A DNA stretch of 64,000 nt, taken from positions 288,057-352,056 of the forward strand of contig NZ_MKQR01000028.1 of assembly GCF_001940455.1 (NCBI RefSeq), read 5' to 3'. The stretch is from Actinokineospora bangkokensis (lineage in GTDB: Bacteria; Actinomycetota; Actinomycetes; Mycobacteriales; Pseudonocardiaceae). The notes beneath the pieces were generated by a model. It ran no database searches, had not been told where the DNA came from, and saw nothing but the letters and a program-made list of their open reading frames with translations. How positions within the stretch are numbered: position 1 is the first letter of the stretch; every line of letters starts with the position of its first letter. Below are positions 19,695 through 27,464 of this stretch, one piece after another. The translations under genes were made by a program, and so were the position numbers.

Positions 19695-20518
19695 GCCGCC
19701 GCCCCGATCAACCGCAGGTACACGTCCTCCAGGCTCGGCTGCCGCACGGCCAGCCCGCGCACCGGCCCGCGCCGGGCCAGCTCGACGACCAGCCCCGCCG
19801 GGTCGGCGGAGGTCGTCTCGTGCTCGCCGTCGCCGTCGGTCCAGCGCACGAGCGCGGGCGCGGTGTCCCGGCCGCCGACGGTGCGGGGGGTGCCCTCGGC
19901 GATGATCCGCCCGCCCGCGATCACCGCCAGCCGGTCGGCCAGCGCCTCGGCCTCGTCCAGGTAGTGCGTCGTCAGCAGCACGGTGCTGCCGCTGTCGCGC
20001 AGCGACCGCACCAGGTCCCAGAACCGCCGCCGCGCCTCGGGGTCGAACCCGGTCGTCGGCTCGTCCAGGAACACCAGCTCCGGCCTGCCCACGATGCCCA
20101 GCGCGACGTCCACCCGGCGCCGCTGGCCCCCCGACAGCGAGGCCAGCCTGGCCCCCGCCCGGTCGCGCAGCCCGCACAGCTCCAGCACCTCGTCCACCGG
20201 CCGCGGGTCGGGGTAGTAGCGGGCGAAGTGCCGCACGACCTCCCGCACCGACAGCTCCCCGGCGTCGGTGGCCGACTGGGCCACGATCCCGATCCGGGCC
20301 CGCCACGCCCGCCCGGCCCGCGCCGGGTCCTCGCCCAGCACCCGCACCCGGCCCGCGTCGCGGCGCCGGTGCCCCTCCAGGACCTCGACGGTCGTCGACT
20401 TCCCGGCGCCGTTCGGGCCCAGCAGGGCGTACACCTCCCCCGAGCGCACGCCCAGCCCCACACCGTCCACCGCGGTCGTGCCGCCGTAGCTCTTGCGCAA
20501 CCCCGTCACCTCGATCAC
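19691..20518 (-). CDS. ABC transporter ATP-binding protein (DrrA/CcmA type)
   Basis: A 275-residue ATPase with Walker A GPNGAGKST near residue 36, Q-loop IGIVAQS, signature LSGGQRRRVDVALGIV, Walker B LVFLDEPTTGFD and H-loop TTHYLDEAEALAD. The C-terminal 70 residues (about PALVRWTDGDGEHET onward) form the regulatory extension seen in drug-export ATPases. GTG 20518 (IEVTGLRKSYGG) was chosen; a GTG two codons upstream at 20524 is equally possible, and neither has a strong ribosome site. It heads the operon with the permease, kinase and regulator; a perfect 20-bp palindrome lies 63 bp upstream. Confidence 0.9.
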   Translation of the reverse strand: MIEVTGLRKSYGGTTAVDGVGLGVRSGEVYALLGPNGAGKSTTVEVLEGHRRRDAGRVRVLGEDPARAGRAWRARIGIVAQSATDAGELSVREVVRHFARYYPDPRPVDEVLELCGLRDRAGARLASLSGGQRRRVDVALGIVGRPELVFLDEPTTGFDPEARRRFWDLVRSLRDSGSTVLLTTHYLDEAEALADRLAVIAGGRIIAEGTPRTVGGRDTAPALVRWTDGDGEHETTSADPAGLVVELARRGPVRGLAVRQPSLEDVYLRLIGAAA

Positions 20519-20565
20519 GTCCACCCGTCGAGCATCGCGTGTGGACCGTCGCGGTGGGACGACCG

Positions 20566-20606
20566 CGGGGTTGACCCCGCTGTCCACCGATCGGTGGACA
20601 ACCCCG
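20566..20606. promoter_or_regulatory. Palindromic operator candidate upstream of the ABC/two-component operon
   Basis: TGTCCACCGATCGGTGGACA (20581-20600) is a perfect 20-bp palindrome. Outer arms CGGGGTTG (20566-20573) and CAACCCCG (20599-20606) partly extend the symmetry. The site lies between the operon start and the citA terminator. It is a reasonable binding site for the NarL-type regulator, though a terminator role cannot be excluded. Confidence 0.45.
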
Positions 20607-20612
20607 GGAACG

Positions 20613-20649
20613 GCGGAAGCCGCCTCCCGCGGGGGGAAGCGGCTTCCGC
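20613..20649. terminator. Hairpin terminator of citrate synthase 2
   Basis: Arms GCGGAAGCCGC (20613-20623) and GCGGCTTCCGC (20639-20649) are exact complements around a 15-nt loop, 15 bp after the stop on the minus strand. Confidence 0.65.
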
Positions 20650-20663
20650 GACGAGGTGCCGGG

Positions 20664-21815
20664 TCAGGCGGTGGTGCCCCAGCCCTCGACCTCCTCGGGC
20701 TTGCGCGGGCCGGGGCCGATGTACTTGGCGGCCGGGCGCACGAGGCGGCCGGTGCGCTTCTGCTCCAGGATGTGCGCGCACCAGCCCGCGGTCCGCGCGC
20801 AGGTGAACATCGCGGGCATCATGTGCGTGGGCACCTGGGCGAAGTCCAGGATCACCGCCGCCCAGAACTCCACGTTGGTCTCGATCGCCCGGTCCGGGCG
20901 GCGCTCGCGCAGCTCGGCCAGCGCCGCCTGCTCCAGCGCCTCGGCGGCCTCGTAGCGCTCGGCGCCGAGCTCCTTGGCGGTGCGGCGCAGCACGCGGGCG
21001 CGCGGGTCCTCGGCCCGGTAGACCCGGTGCCCGAAGCCCATCAGCCGCTCCTTGCGGTCGAGCAGGCCCTTGACGAAGCCGCGGGCGTCGCCGGACTCCT
21101 CCACCGCCTTGATCATCGGCAGCACGCGGGCCGGGGCGCCGCCGTGCAGCGGGCCGGACATCGCGCCGATCGCGCCGGACAGCGACGCCGCCACGTCGGC
21201 CCCGGTGGAGGCGATGACGCGGGCGGTGAAGGTGGAGGCGTTGAGGCCGTGCTCGGCGGCGGAGACCCAGTAGGCGTCGATGGCCTGCACGTGCCGGGGG
21301 TCGGGCTCGCCGCGCCAGCGGGTCATGAACCGCTCGGTGATCGTCGAGCACTGGTCGACCCGCGACTGCGGCACGGCGGGCTCGTAGATGCCGCGCGCGG
21401 ACTGCGCCACGTAGGACAGCGCCATCACCGAGGCGCGGGCCAGCTGGTCGCGGGCCTCGGCGTCGGTGATGTCGAGCAGCGGCTGGTAGCCCCAGATCGG
21501 CGCCAGCATGGCCAGGCCCGCCTGCACGTCGACCCGGACGTCGCCGGAGTGCACCGGCAGCGGGAACGGCTCGGCGGGCGGCAGGCCGGTGCCGAAGCGG
21601 CCGTCGACCAGCAGCGCCCACACGTCGCCGAAGGTGACCTTGCCCGCCAGGTCCTCGATGTCCACGCCGCGGTAGCGCAGCGCGCCGCCGTCGCGGTCGG
21701 GCTCGGCGATCTCGGTGCGGAAGGCGACCACGCCCTCCAACCCCGGGCGGAAGCCGTCGTCGGGCTCCGCGGGGGCGGGGTCCTGTGCCTTGCCGTCGTG
21801 CACCGCGTTCGTCAT
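20664..21815 (-). CDS. citA: Citrate synthase 2 (CitA-like)
   Basis: A 383-residue citrate synthase, condensing oxaloacetate and acetyl-CoA. Catalytic motifs are visible: AAEHGLNASTF (His), GPLHGGAPARVLPM, LMGFGHRVYRAEDPRA (second His and CoA Arg) and NVEFWAAVILDFAQVP (Asp position). It is shorter than the main synthase in this window (436 residues) and closer to the CitA/CitY paralogue; as in mycobacteria it lies divergent from or near pdxH-like genes. A 2-methylcitrate synthase role is possible but no prp genes are near. ATG 21815 has AGAGG 4 nt upstream. Confidence 0.88.
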   Translation of the reverse strand: MTNAVHDGKAQDPAPAEPDDGFRPGLEGVVAFRTEIAEPDRDGGALRYRGVDIEDLAGKVTFGDVWALLVDGRFGTGLPPAEPFPLPVHSGDVRVDVQAGLAMLAPIWGYQPLLDITDAEARDQLARASVMALSYVAQSARGIYEPAVPQSRVDQCSTITERFMTRWRGEPDPRHVQAIDAYWVSAAEHGLNASTFTARVIASTGADVAASLSGAIGAMSGPLHGGAPARVLPMIKAVEESGDARGFVKGLLDRKERLMGFGHRVYRAEDPRARVLRRTAKELGAERYEAAEALEQAALAELRERRPDRAIETNVEFWAAVILDFAQVPTHMMPAMFTCARTAGWCAHILEQKRTGRLVRPAAKYIGPGPRKPEEVEGWGTTA

Positions 21816-22157
21816 TCGCCTCTGCCCTTCCCGATGCCCATGTTGCGGTCCGCGGCCGTGTCCGGTCGGCACCCTGCGGCAGGCAGCTCGTGGCAGCGCG
21901 CGAGCGCCGGGCACCAGTGCACGGCTGGCTCCGACCTTCCCCTGTGCCGGACGAGCCTGCAATCTTTCCCGCCGGTGTCGTCGGTCACGATCCAGTGGAA
22001 CGATTCAGGTGTCCGAAACCCTCCAAGGGGTGATCCAAACCCCGTGAACTGCACGGATCCGGTGGTACCCGTCACCGGTCGAGCGGTTTCCGTTCACCGG
22101 GAATCCCCGTACCTTTCAGGTTGCGAGGTGACCCCTGAGCAGCGAGGAGAGGCCCCC
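21816..22157. other. 342-bp divergent promoter region between citA and pdxH
   Basis: No gene is supported here. It must hold both promoters. A TACCTT at 22110-22115 is a plausible pdxH -10 element, but I find no convincing -35 partner, and I see no strong operator or riboswitch-like structure. Confidence 0.5.
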
Positions 22158-22817
22158 ATGACGGCAGGCGACATCGCACTGAAGCTCCCGACCATGCGCG
22201 TCGCCTACGAGGAGGGCACCCTCGCCGAGGGGGAGCTGCTGCCGACCTGGCACGAGCAGCTCCAGCTGTGGCTGGACCAGGCCGCGTCGCAGGGGCTGCC
22301 GGACGCCAACGCCATGGTGCTCGCCACCGCGAGCGCCGACGGCCTGCCGTCCTCGCGCACCGTGCTGGCCAAGGGCCTCGACGAGCGCGGGGTGGTGTTC
22401 TTCACCAACTACACCTCCGCCAAGAGCCACGACCTGCTCGCCACCCGCTACGCCTCGGCCACCTTCCCCTGGTACGGCCTCCAGCGGCAGGTGACGGTGC
22501 GCGGGACCGTGGAGAAGGTGCGCAGCGCCGAGACCGCCGAGTACTGGGCGCAGCGCCCGCGCGGCTCGCAGCTGGGCGCCTGGGCCTCCCCGCAGTCCAT
22601 CGTGGTCAGCGGGCGCGGCTCGCTGGAGGCCGCGCTGGCCAATGTGGAGCGCCAGTTCGCCGACGCCGAGACCATCCCGGTGCCGCCGCACTGGGGCGGC
22701 TGGCGGATCCAGCCGGAGTCGGTGGAGTTCTGGCAGGGCCGCGCCGACCGGATGCACGACCGGCTGCGGTTCAAGAACACCCGCGGCGGCTGGAAGGTCG
22801 AGCGCCTCGGCCCGTGA
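22158..22817 (+). CDS. pdxH: Pyridoxamine/pyridoxine 5'-phosphate oxidase PdxH
   Basis: A 219-residue FMN flavoprotein that oxidises pyridoxine or pyridoxamine phosphate to pyridoxal phosphate. Motifs in order: MRVAYEEGTLAEGELLPTW at the N-terminus; ANAMVLATASADGLPSSRTV with LAKGLDERGVVFFTNYTSAK (FMN contacts); PWYGLQRQVTVRGTVEKV; SRGSQ-like RPRGSQLGAWASPQS; and the C-terminal substrate motif EFWQGRADRMHDRLRF. ATG 22158 has GAGGAGAGG just upstream. It is divergent from citrate synthase 2, and could supply cofactor for SerC and other PLP enzymes nearby. Confidence 0.94.
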   Translation: MTAGDIALKLPTMRVAYEEGTLAEGELLPTWHEQLQLWLDQAASQGLPDANAMVLATASADGLPSSRTVLAKGLDERGVVFFTNYTSAKSHDLLATRYASATFPWYGLQRQVTVRGTVEKVRSAETAEYWAQRPRGSQLGAWASPQSIVVSGRGSLEAALANVERQFADAETIPVPPHWGGWRIQPESVEFWQGRADRMHDRLRFKNTRGGWKVERLGP

Positions 22818-22901
22818 GGCCCGCGGGCCCTCGCGCCCCGCTGCCCGTGCCGCCTGCCTGGTGTGTCCGGTGACCTGGGGACATCACAGCGGCGTTAAAG
22901 G

Positions 22902-22924
22902 TTAGCGGGGCTAAGCTCCGCTCG
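22902..22924 (+). promoter_or_regulatory. Leaderless promoter with inverted repeat before an MFS gene
   Basis: A -10-like TAAGCT (22912-22917) lies 6 nt before the GTG start. TTAGC (22902-22906) and GCTAA (22910-22914) form an inverted repeat across it, a candidate operator. There is no clear -35. Confidence 0.45.
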
Positions 22925-24201
22925 TGAGCAACGAGGTGCGACCGCGCGGCAGGCTGCGCGAGGTCATCGGCAAGATCGTCATCGACACCCGCCCGCTGCG
23001 GGTGCGCGACTACCGCCTGCTCTGGTACTCCACCGCGGTCACCGCCATCGGCAGCCAGCTGACCGCCGTGGCGGTGCCCAAGCAGGTCTACGACCTCACC
23101 GGGTCCTCCGGCTGGGTCGGCGTGGCGGGCGGGGTCGGCCTGGTCCCGCTGCTGGTGTTCGGGCTCTGGGGCGGCGCCATCGCCGACGCCGTCGACCGCC
23201 GCAAGGTCATGGTGGTCAGCAACATCGGCATCGCGGTGACCTCCGGGCTGTTCTGGGCCCAGGCCTTCCTCGGCCTGGGCTCGGTGCCCGCGCTGCTGGT
23301 GCTGCTGGCCGTCCAGCAGGCGTTCGCCGCGGTGAACATGCCCACCCGCAGCGCCGCCGTGGCCCGGGTGGTGCCACCGGAGCTGCTGCCGCCCGCGAAC
23401 GCGCTCAGCTTCACCACGTTCACCTTCGGCTCGGTGTTCGGGCCGCTGCTCGCGGGCGCCCTCATCCCGCTGCTCGGGCTGCCCACCCTCTACCTCGTCG
23501 ACACCGCCGCGCTGGTCATCGCGCTATTGATGGTGCTGCGGCTGCCCGCCATCCCGCCAGGGGAGACCTCCTCGCGCACCGCGGGCATCGCCGACATCCT
23601 CAACGGCTTCCGCTACCTCGCCGCCCGCAAGCTGCTGCTGATGTCGTTCCTGGTGGACATCATCGCCATGGTCGCGGGGATGCCGCGGGCGCTGTTCCCC
23701 GAGCTGGCCGAGCGCTCCTTCGGGGACCCGCCCGGCGGCGGGGGAGTGGCGCTGGGCCTGCTCTACGCGGCCATCCCGATCGGGTCGGTGGTCTTCGGCC
23801 TGTTCTCCGGCACGTTCTCCCGGCTCACCCGCCGCGGCGCGGTGATCACCCTCGCGGTCTGCGCCTGGGGGCTGTGCGTCGCCGCGGCGGGGCTGACCTC
23901 GGCGCTGTGGCTGGCCGTGCTGCTGCTCGCCCTGGCGGGCGGGTTCGACCTGGTCAGCGCCGTGCACCGCAGCGCCATGCTCCAGACGGAGGCCACCGAC
24001 GAGATGCGCGGGCGCATGCAGGGGGTGTTCACCGTCGTCGTGGCGGGCGGGCCGCGGCTGGCCGACGTGCTGCACGGCTGGGGCGCCGAGGCCGTCGGCG
24101 CGAGCGTGGCCCTGGTCGCGGGTGGCGCGCTGGTGGTCGTGCTGACCGGGGTTGCGGTCGCCTGCGCCCCCGCGTTCTGGCGCTACCGCTTCCAGGGCTG
24201 A
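22924..24201 (+). CDS. MFS transporter (EntS-like)
   Basis: A 425-residue major facilitator with about 12 helices. The opening block (VRDYRLLWYSTAVTAIGSQL, then TAVAVPKQVYDLTG) and ADAVDRRKVMVVSN after helix 2 place it in the enterobactin-exporter/macrolide-efflux branch, distinct from the MarR-linked pump at 3.6-5.1 kb. GTG 22924 is supported by a -10 element 6 nt upstream (leaderless) and the NEVRPRGRLREV start. It converges on a metallo-hydrolase gene. The substrate is unknown; no regulator is adjacent. Confidence 0.85.
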   Translation: MSNEVRPRGRLREVIGKIVIDTRPLRVRDYRLLWYSTAVTAIGSQLTAVAVPKQVYDLTGSSGWVGVAGGVGLVPLLVFGLWGGAIADAVDRRKVMVVSNIGIAVTSGLFWAQAFLGLGSVPALLVLLAVQQAFAAVNMPTRSAAVARVVPPELLPPANALSFTTFTFGSVFGPLLAGALIPLLGLPTLYLVDTAALVIALLMVLRLPAIPPGETSSRTAGIADILNGFRYLAARKLLLMSFLVDIIAMVAGMPRALFPELAERSFGDPPGGGGVALGLLYAAIPIGSVVFGLFSGTFSRLTRRGAVITLAVCAWGLCVAAAGLTSALWLAVLLLALAGGFDLVSAVHRSAMLQTEATDEMRGRMQGVFTVVVAGGPRLADVLHGWGAEAVGASVALVAGGALVVVLTGVAVACAPAFWRYRFQG

Positions 24202-24334
24202 CCCGGCGGTCGCGACCGCCGTGCTGCTGGTGTCCATAGTGGACATCTCACTGCTCGGCGGTACCACGTTGCCGCTGCTGGTGTTCGCTGGCGCCGCCGT
24301 GCTCGTGCTGCGCCAGGAGGACGCCCGTCGCCCG

Positions 24335-25159
24335 CTAGGACGTGAAGCGCGACAGCTCGGTGTCGTCGTGGGCGGAGAACACCGCGACCTCCGAACCGTG
24401 CTGCCGGACGAGGTCGCGCAGGCGCTGCTGGTTCGCCTTGCGCTCCTTGGCCAACGTCTGCACGGCACCCTCGAACACGCGCAGCACCGGCGTCGTCGAC
24501 GGCTTCTGGTCCAGCTGCGCGCGGTGGAAGTAGGCGTCGCCCGCGTGCAGCAGCCAGCCGTCGTCGCCCTTGACGGCGACGCCGACGTGCCCGCGCGTGT
24601 GCCCGGGCAGCGGGACGAGCAGGAAGTCCTCCGACAGGCCGGGCAGCGCCTTCACCGCGTCCAGGCCGAACCACCGCTCACCCGGGGTGTCCTCGTGCAC
24701 GGCCCACTTCGGCTGGTGCGCCCACTGCGCCGCCACGTAGCGCTGCTTCTCCCCGGCCGTCGCCGGGTTCGTCGCGGCCCGCAGCTCCGGCCCGTGCACG
24801 TGCACCGTGGCCCACGGGAAGTCGACGAGCCCGCCCGCGTGGTCGAGGTCGAGGTGGGTGAGCAGCACGTGCCGCACGTCGCGCGGGTCGAACCCGAGCG
24901 CCGCCACCTGCTCCACCGCCGCGGCGGCCGGGTCGCGGCGCGGGTTCACCAGCCACCAGAACGGCCGGGGCATCGTGCCCGGCGGGTTCGCCAGGTCGCC
25001 GCGGCCGAGCCCGCTGTCGACCAGCACGAGCCCGTCCGGGGACTCCACGAGCAGCACGTGGCAGCACATCCGCGCGGTGCGCAGCAGCCCCGGTCGGCCG
25101 TCGACGAGGGAACCGCCGAGCGGGCGCATCGGACCGCAGTCGAGGTGGTGCACGCGCAT
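24335..25159 (-). CDS. Metallo-beta-lactamase fold hydrolase
   Basis: A 274-residue MBL-fold hydrolase. The metal site is intact: THLDLDHAGG (HxDxDH form) near residue 108, LPGHTRGHVGV for the next His, HAGDAYFHR for the bridging Asp, and a C-terminal AHDD. The N-terminus MRVHHLDCGPMRPLGGSLVD, with a Cys pair (ARMCCHVLLVES), is typical of a lactonase/hydrolase subgroup that includes AHL-lactonase-like enzymes. ATG 25159 has GGAAGG 8 nt upstream. It is divergent from the epimerase-like gene. The substrate is not known. Confidence 0.85.
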   Translation of the reverse strand: MRVHHLDCGPMRPLGGSLVDGRPGLLRTARMCCHVLLVESPDGLVLVDSGLGRGDLANPPGTMPRPFWWLVNPRRDPAAAAVEQVAALGFDPRDVRHVLLTHLDLDHAGGLVDFPWATVHVHGPELRAATNPATAGEKQRYVAAQWAHQPKWAVHEDTPGERWFGLDAVKALPGLSEDFLLVPLPGHTRGHVGVAVKGDDGWLLHAGDAYFHRAQLDQKPSTTPVLRVFEGAVQTLAKERKANQQRLRDLVRQHGSEVAVFSAHDDTELSRFTS

Positions 25160-25251
25160 GGGGGACACCTTCCAGGTGAGGACCGGCCGGGGAGATCCAA
25201 CACGCTCCCGGGCCCCGGGTCCAGAGGTCTGTGGGCGGGCGCGCCGGGCCG

Positions 25252-25265
25252 TAGGCTTCCGGCCA
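25252..25265 (+). promoter_or_regulatory. Leaderless promoter of the epimerase-amidohydrolase operon
   Basis: TAGGCT at 25252-25257 lies 7 nt before the ATG, and no ribosome site is present. This fits a transcript starting at the start codon. Confidence 0.4.
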
Positions 25266-26173
25266 TGGACGTTGAGCAGTGGGAGATCCGGTCCGGTCGG
25301 GCCCGCGCTGTGGTCAGCGCGCACGGCGCGGGCCTGCGGGTGCTGGAGCGCGACGGGGTGCCCTACGCCGAGACCTACGCCGCCGACCAGGCCCCGCCGA
25401 TGGGCGCGGGCGCGGTGCTGGTCCCGTGGCCCAACCGGGTGGCCGACGGGCAGTGGCCGCTCGACGGGGTGACCCAGCACCTCAACCTCACCGAGCCCGA
25501 CCGCGGCAACGCCATCCACGGCCTCGTCCGGCACGAGGAGTGGACCGCCACCGCCCGCGCGCAGGACTCGGTCACCCTGTCGGTGCTCGTCGACCGCCGC
25601 CCCGGCTGGCCGTTCACCTTCGAGACCACCGTGACCTACTTCGTCGACGACTCCGGGCTCACCGTCACCCACGGCCTGCGCAACCTCAGCGAGGACCCGA
25701 TGCCCTTCGGCGTCGGCACCCACCCGTACCCGAGGCCGGGCAACGCCGACGTCGACGACTGCGCGCTCACCCTCGCCGCCACCACGCGGCTGCCGGTGGA
25801 CCCCGAGCGCCTGCTGCCCAGCGGTCCCGCCGAACCGATCACCGACTTCGACTTCGCCGCGGGCCAGCCGCTGCGCGGCGTGGTGCTCGACGACGCCTTC
25901 GGCGGCTGCGAGCCCGGCGCCGACGGCCTGGTCCGCCACGCCGTCACCGGCCCCGGCGGCGGCGTCGAGGTGTGGGCGGACGCGGTGTTCAAGTGGGTGC
26001 AGGTCTACACGGCCGCGGAGTTCCCCGGGAAGGGGCAGCGCGCCGTGGCCGTCGAGCCGATGACCTGCCCGCCGGACGCGCTCAACTCCGGTGAGGACGT
26101 GCTCGTGCTCGCCCCGGGGGACAGCTGGACCGGGTCGTGGGGCATCTCGTGGGTCGAGGGGGAGGGCGCGTGA
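25265..26173 (+). CDS. Aldose 1-epimerase family protein (GalM-like)
   Basis: A 302-residue beta-sandwich mutarotase-like protein. Recognisable elements are GAVLVPWPNRVADGQW (substrate Asn/Arg loop), NAIHGLVRHEEW (catalytic His), FGVGTHPYPRPG (second His) and AVAVEPMTCPPDALN with the catalytic Glu near residue 265. It should interconvert alpha and beta anomers of a hexose or a phosphorylated sugar; specificity is not evident. The stop overlaps the GTG of an amidohydrolase by 4 nt, so the two are coupled, an unusual pairing with no obvious shared pathway. Confidence 0.85.
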   Translation: MDVEQWEIRSGRARAVVSAHGAGLRVLERDGVPYAETYAADQAPPMGAGAVLVPWPNRVADGQWPLDGVTQHLNLTEPDRGNAIHGLVRHEEWTATARAQDSVTLSVLVDRRPGWPFTFETTVTYFVDDSGLTVTHGLRNLSEDPMPFGVGTHPYPRPGNADVDDCALTLAATTRLPVDPERLLPSGPAEPITDFDFAAGQPLRGVVLDDAFGGCEPGADGLVRHAVTGPGGGVEVWADAVFKWVQVYTAAEFPGKGQRAVAVEPMTCPPDALNSGEDVLVLAPGDSWTGSWGISWVEGEGA

Positions 26174-27369
26174 AGGTCGCGATCACCGGGGGCCGGGTCG
26201 TCCCCGTGCTGGGCGAGGTCGTCGAGGGCGGCACGGTGCTGGTCGAGGACGGGCGGATCACCGCCGTCGGCGCGGACGTGGCCGTGCCCGGCGACGCCGA
26301 GGTCGTCGACGCGTCCGGCCGCTGGGTGCTGCCCGGCTTCGTCGAGGCGCACGGCCACCTCGGCGTGCACGAGGAGGCCGAGGGCTGGGCGGGCCAGGAC
26401 ACCAACGAGATGACCGACCCGGTCACCGCCAAGGTCAAGGCGCTCGACGGCATCAACCCCGACGACGAGGGCTTCCGCGACGCGCTGGCGGGCGGGGTCA
26501 CCACCATCGTCGTCAAGCCCGGCTCCGGCAACGTCATCGGCGGCCAGACCGTCGCGGTGAAGCCGTGGGGCAAGACCGTCGACGAGATGCTGCTGCGCGA
26601 CCCGGTGAGCATGAAGAGCGCCCTGGGCGAGAACCCCAAGCGCGTCTACGGCGAGAAGAAGCAGATGCCCTCCACCCGCCTCGGCGTGGCGGCGGTCATC
26701 CGCGAGGCGCTGACCAAGGCCCAGGACTACAAGGCCAAGCGCGACGCCGCCGAGGGCCCCTTCGACCGCGACCTCACCAACGAGGCCCTCGTCAAGGTCC
26801 TCGACGGCGAACTCCCCTGGTGCCAGCACGCCCACCGCGCCGACGACATCGCCACCGCCCTGCGCCTGGCCGAGGAGTTCGGCTACAACCTCGTCCTCAA
26901 CCACGGCACCGAGGCCCACCTGCTCGCCGACCTCATCGCCGAGCGCGACATCCCCGTCGTCATCGGCCCGCTGTTCACCACCCGCAGCAAGGTCGAGCTC
27001 CGCCAGCGCACCCTGCGCAACCCCGGCATCCTCGCCCGCGCGGGCGTGCGCATCGCCATCACCACCGACCACCCGGTCATCCCCATCAACTTCCTCGTCC
27101 ACCAGGTCACCCTGGCCGTCAAGGAGGGCCTGGACCCGGAGGTGGGCCTGCGCAGCATCACCCACAACCCGGCCCAGATGCTCGGCCTGGACGACCGCGT
27201 CGGCGCCCTGGCCCCCGGCCTCGACGCCGACATCGTCCTCTGGTCGGGCGACCCGCTCGACGTGATGAGCCGAGCCATGCAGGTCTTCGTCAACGGCAGG
27301 CAGGTCTACCACTTCGACGAGGCGACGGGGTTGGGCGTGACGGAGGACCCGTACTACCGGGAGGCGTGA
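26170..27369 (+). CDS. Metal-dependent amidohydrolase (imidazolonepropionase-like)
   Basis: A 399-residue amidohydrolase with a small beta domain (residues 1-55 plus the C-terminus, NPAQMLGLDDRVGALAPGLD, then ADIVLWSGDPLD) around a TIM barrel. Metal ligands are suggested by EAHGHLGVHEE, HAHRADD, LNHGTEA and ITTDHPV (catalytic Asp). The segment GVTTIVVKPGSGNVIGGQ is typical of the D-aminoacylase/imidazolonepropionase-related group of actinobacteria. Likely cytosolic; natural substrate unknown. GTG 26170 overlaps the epimerase stop. The 3' end abuts a half copy of the dispersed repeat. Confidence 0.87.
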   Translation: MKVAITGGRVVPVLGEVVEGGTVLVEDGRITAVGADVAVPGDAEVVDASGRWVLPGFVEAHGHLGVHEEAEGWAGQDTNEMTDPVTAKVKALDGINPDDEGFRDALAGGVTTIVVKPGSGNVIGGQTVAVKPWGKTVDEMLLRDPVSMKSALGENPKRVYGEKKQMPSTRLGVAAVIREALTKAQDYKAKRDAAEGPFDRDLTNEALVKVLDGELPWCQHAHRADDIATALRLAEEFGYNLVLNHGTEAHLLADLIAERDIPVVIGPLFTTRSKVELRQRTLRNPGILARAGVRIAITTDHPVIPINFLVHQVTLAVKEGLDPEVGLRSITHNPAQMLGLDDRVGALAPGLDADIVLWSGDPLDVMSRAMQVFVNGRQVYHFDEATGLGVTEDPYYREA

Positions 27370-27376
27370 GGGGTTC

Positions 27377-27464
27377 GGCTGCTGCGCAGCGGGGGGAGGA
27401 CGTGGAGCTGCTGCGCAGCAGCCTCAAAGAACGCGGATTGCCCTGCGGGCTCGACGGGGTGGTC
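27377..27464 (-). repeat. Half copy (D) of the dispersed palindromic element
   Basis: Read on the plus strand, 27404-27464 matches the reverse complement of the right flank of copy B (37590-37643): CTGCTGCGCAGC, then AGAACGCGGATTG, then GGCTCGA-GGGGTGGTC. The outer repeated CTGCTGCGC block from 27377 also matches copy A. The element stops at the acyl-CoA dehydrogenase stop codon; the inner stem and apical hairpin are missing. Confidence 0.75.

Noticed and set aside
24202-24334. Hydrophobic frame between the MFS and metallo-hydrolase genes (VLLVSIVDISLLGG onward)
   Set aside because: It looks like a membrane helix but has no ribosome site and runs without a stop into the antisense of the hydrolase gene; a small membrane protein is not supported.
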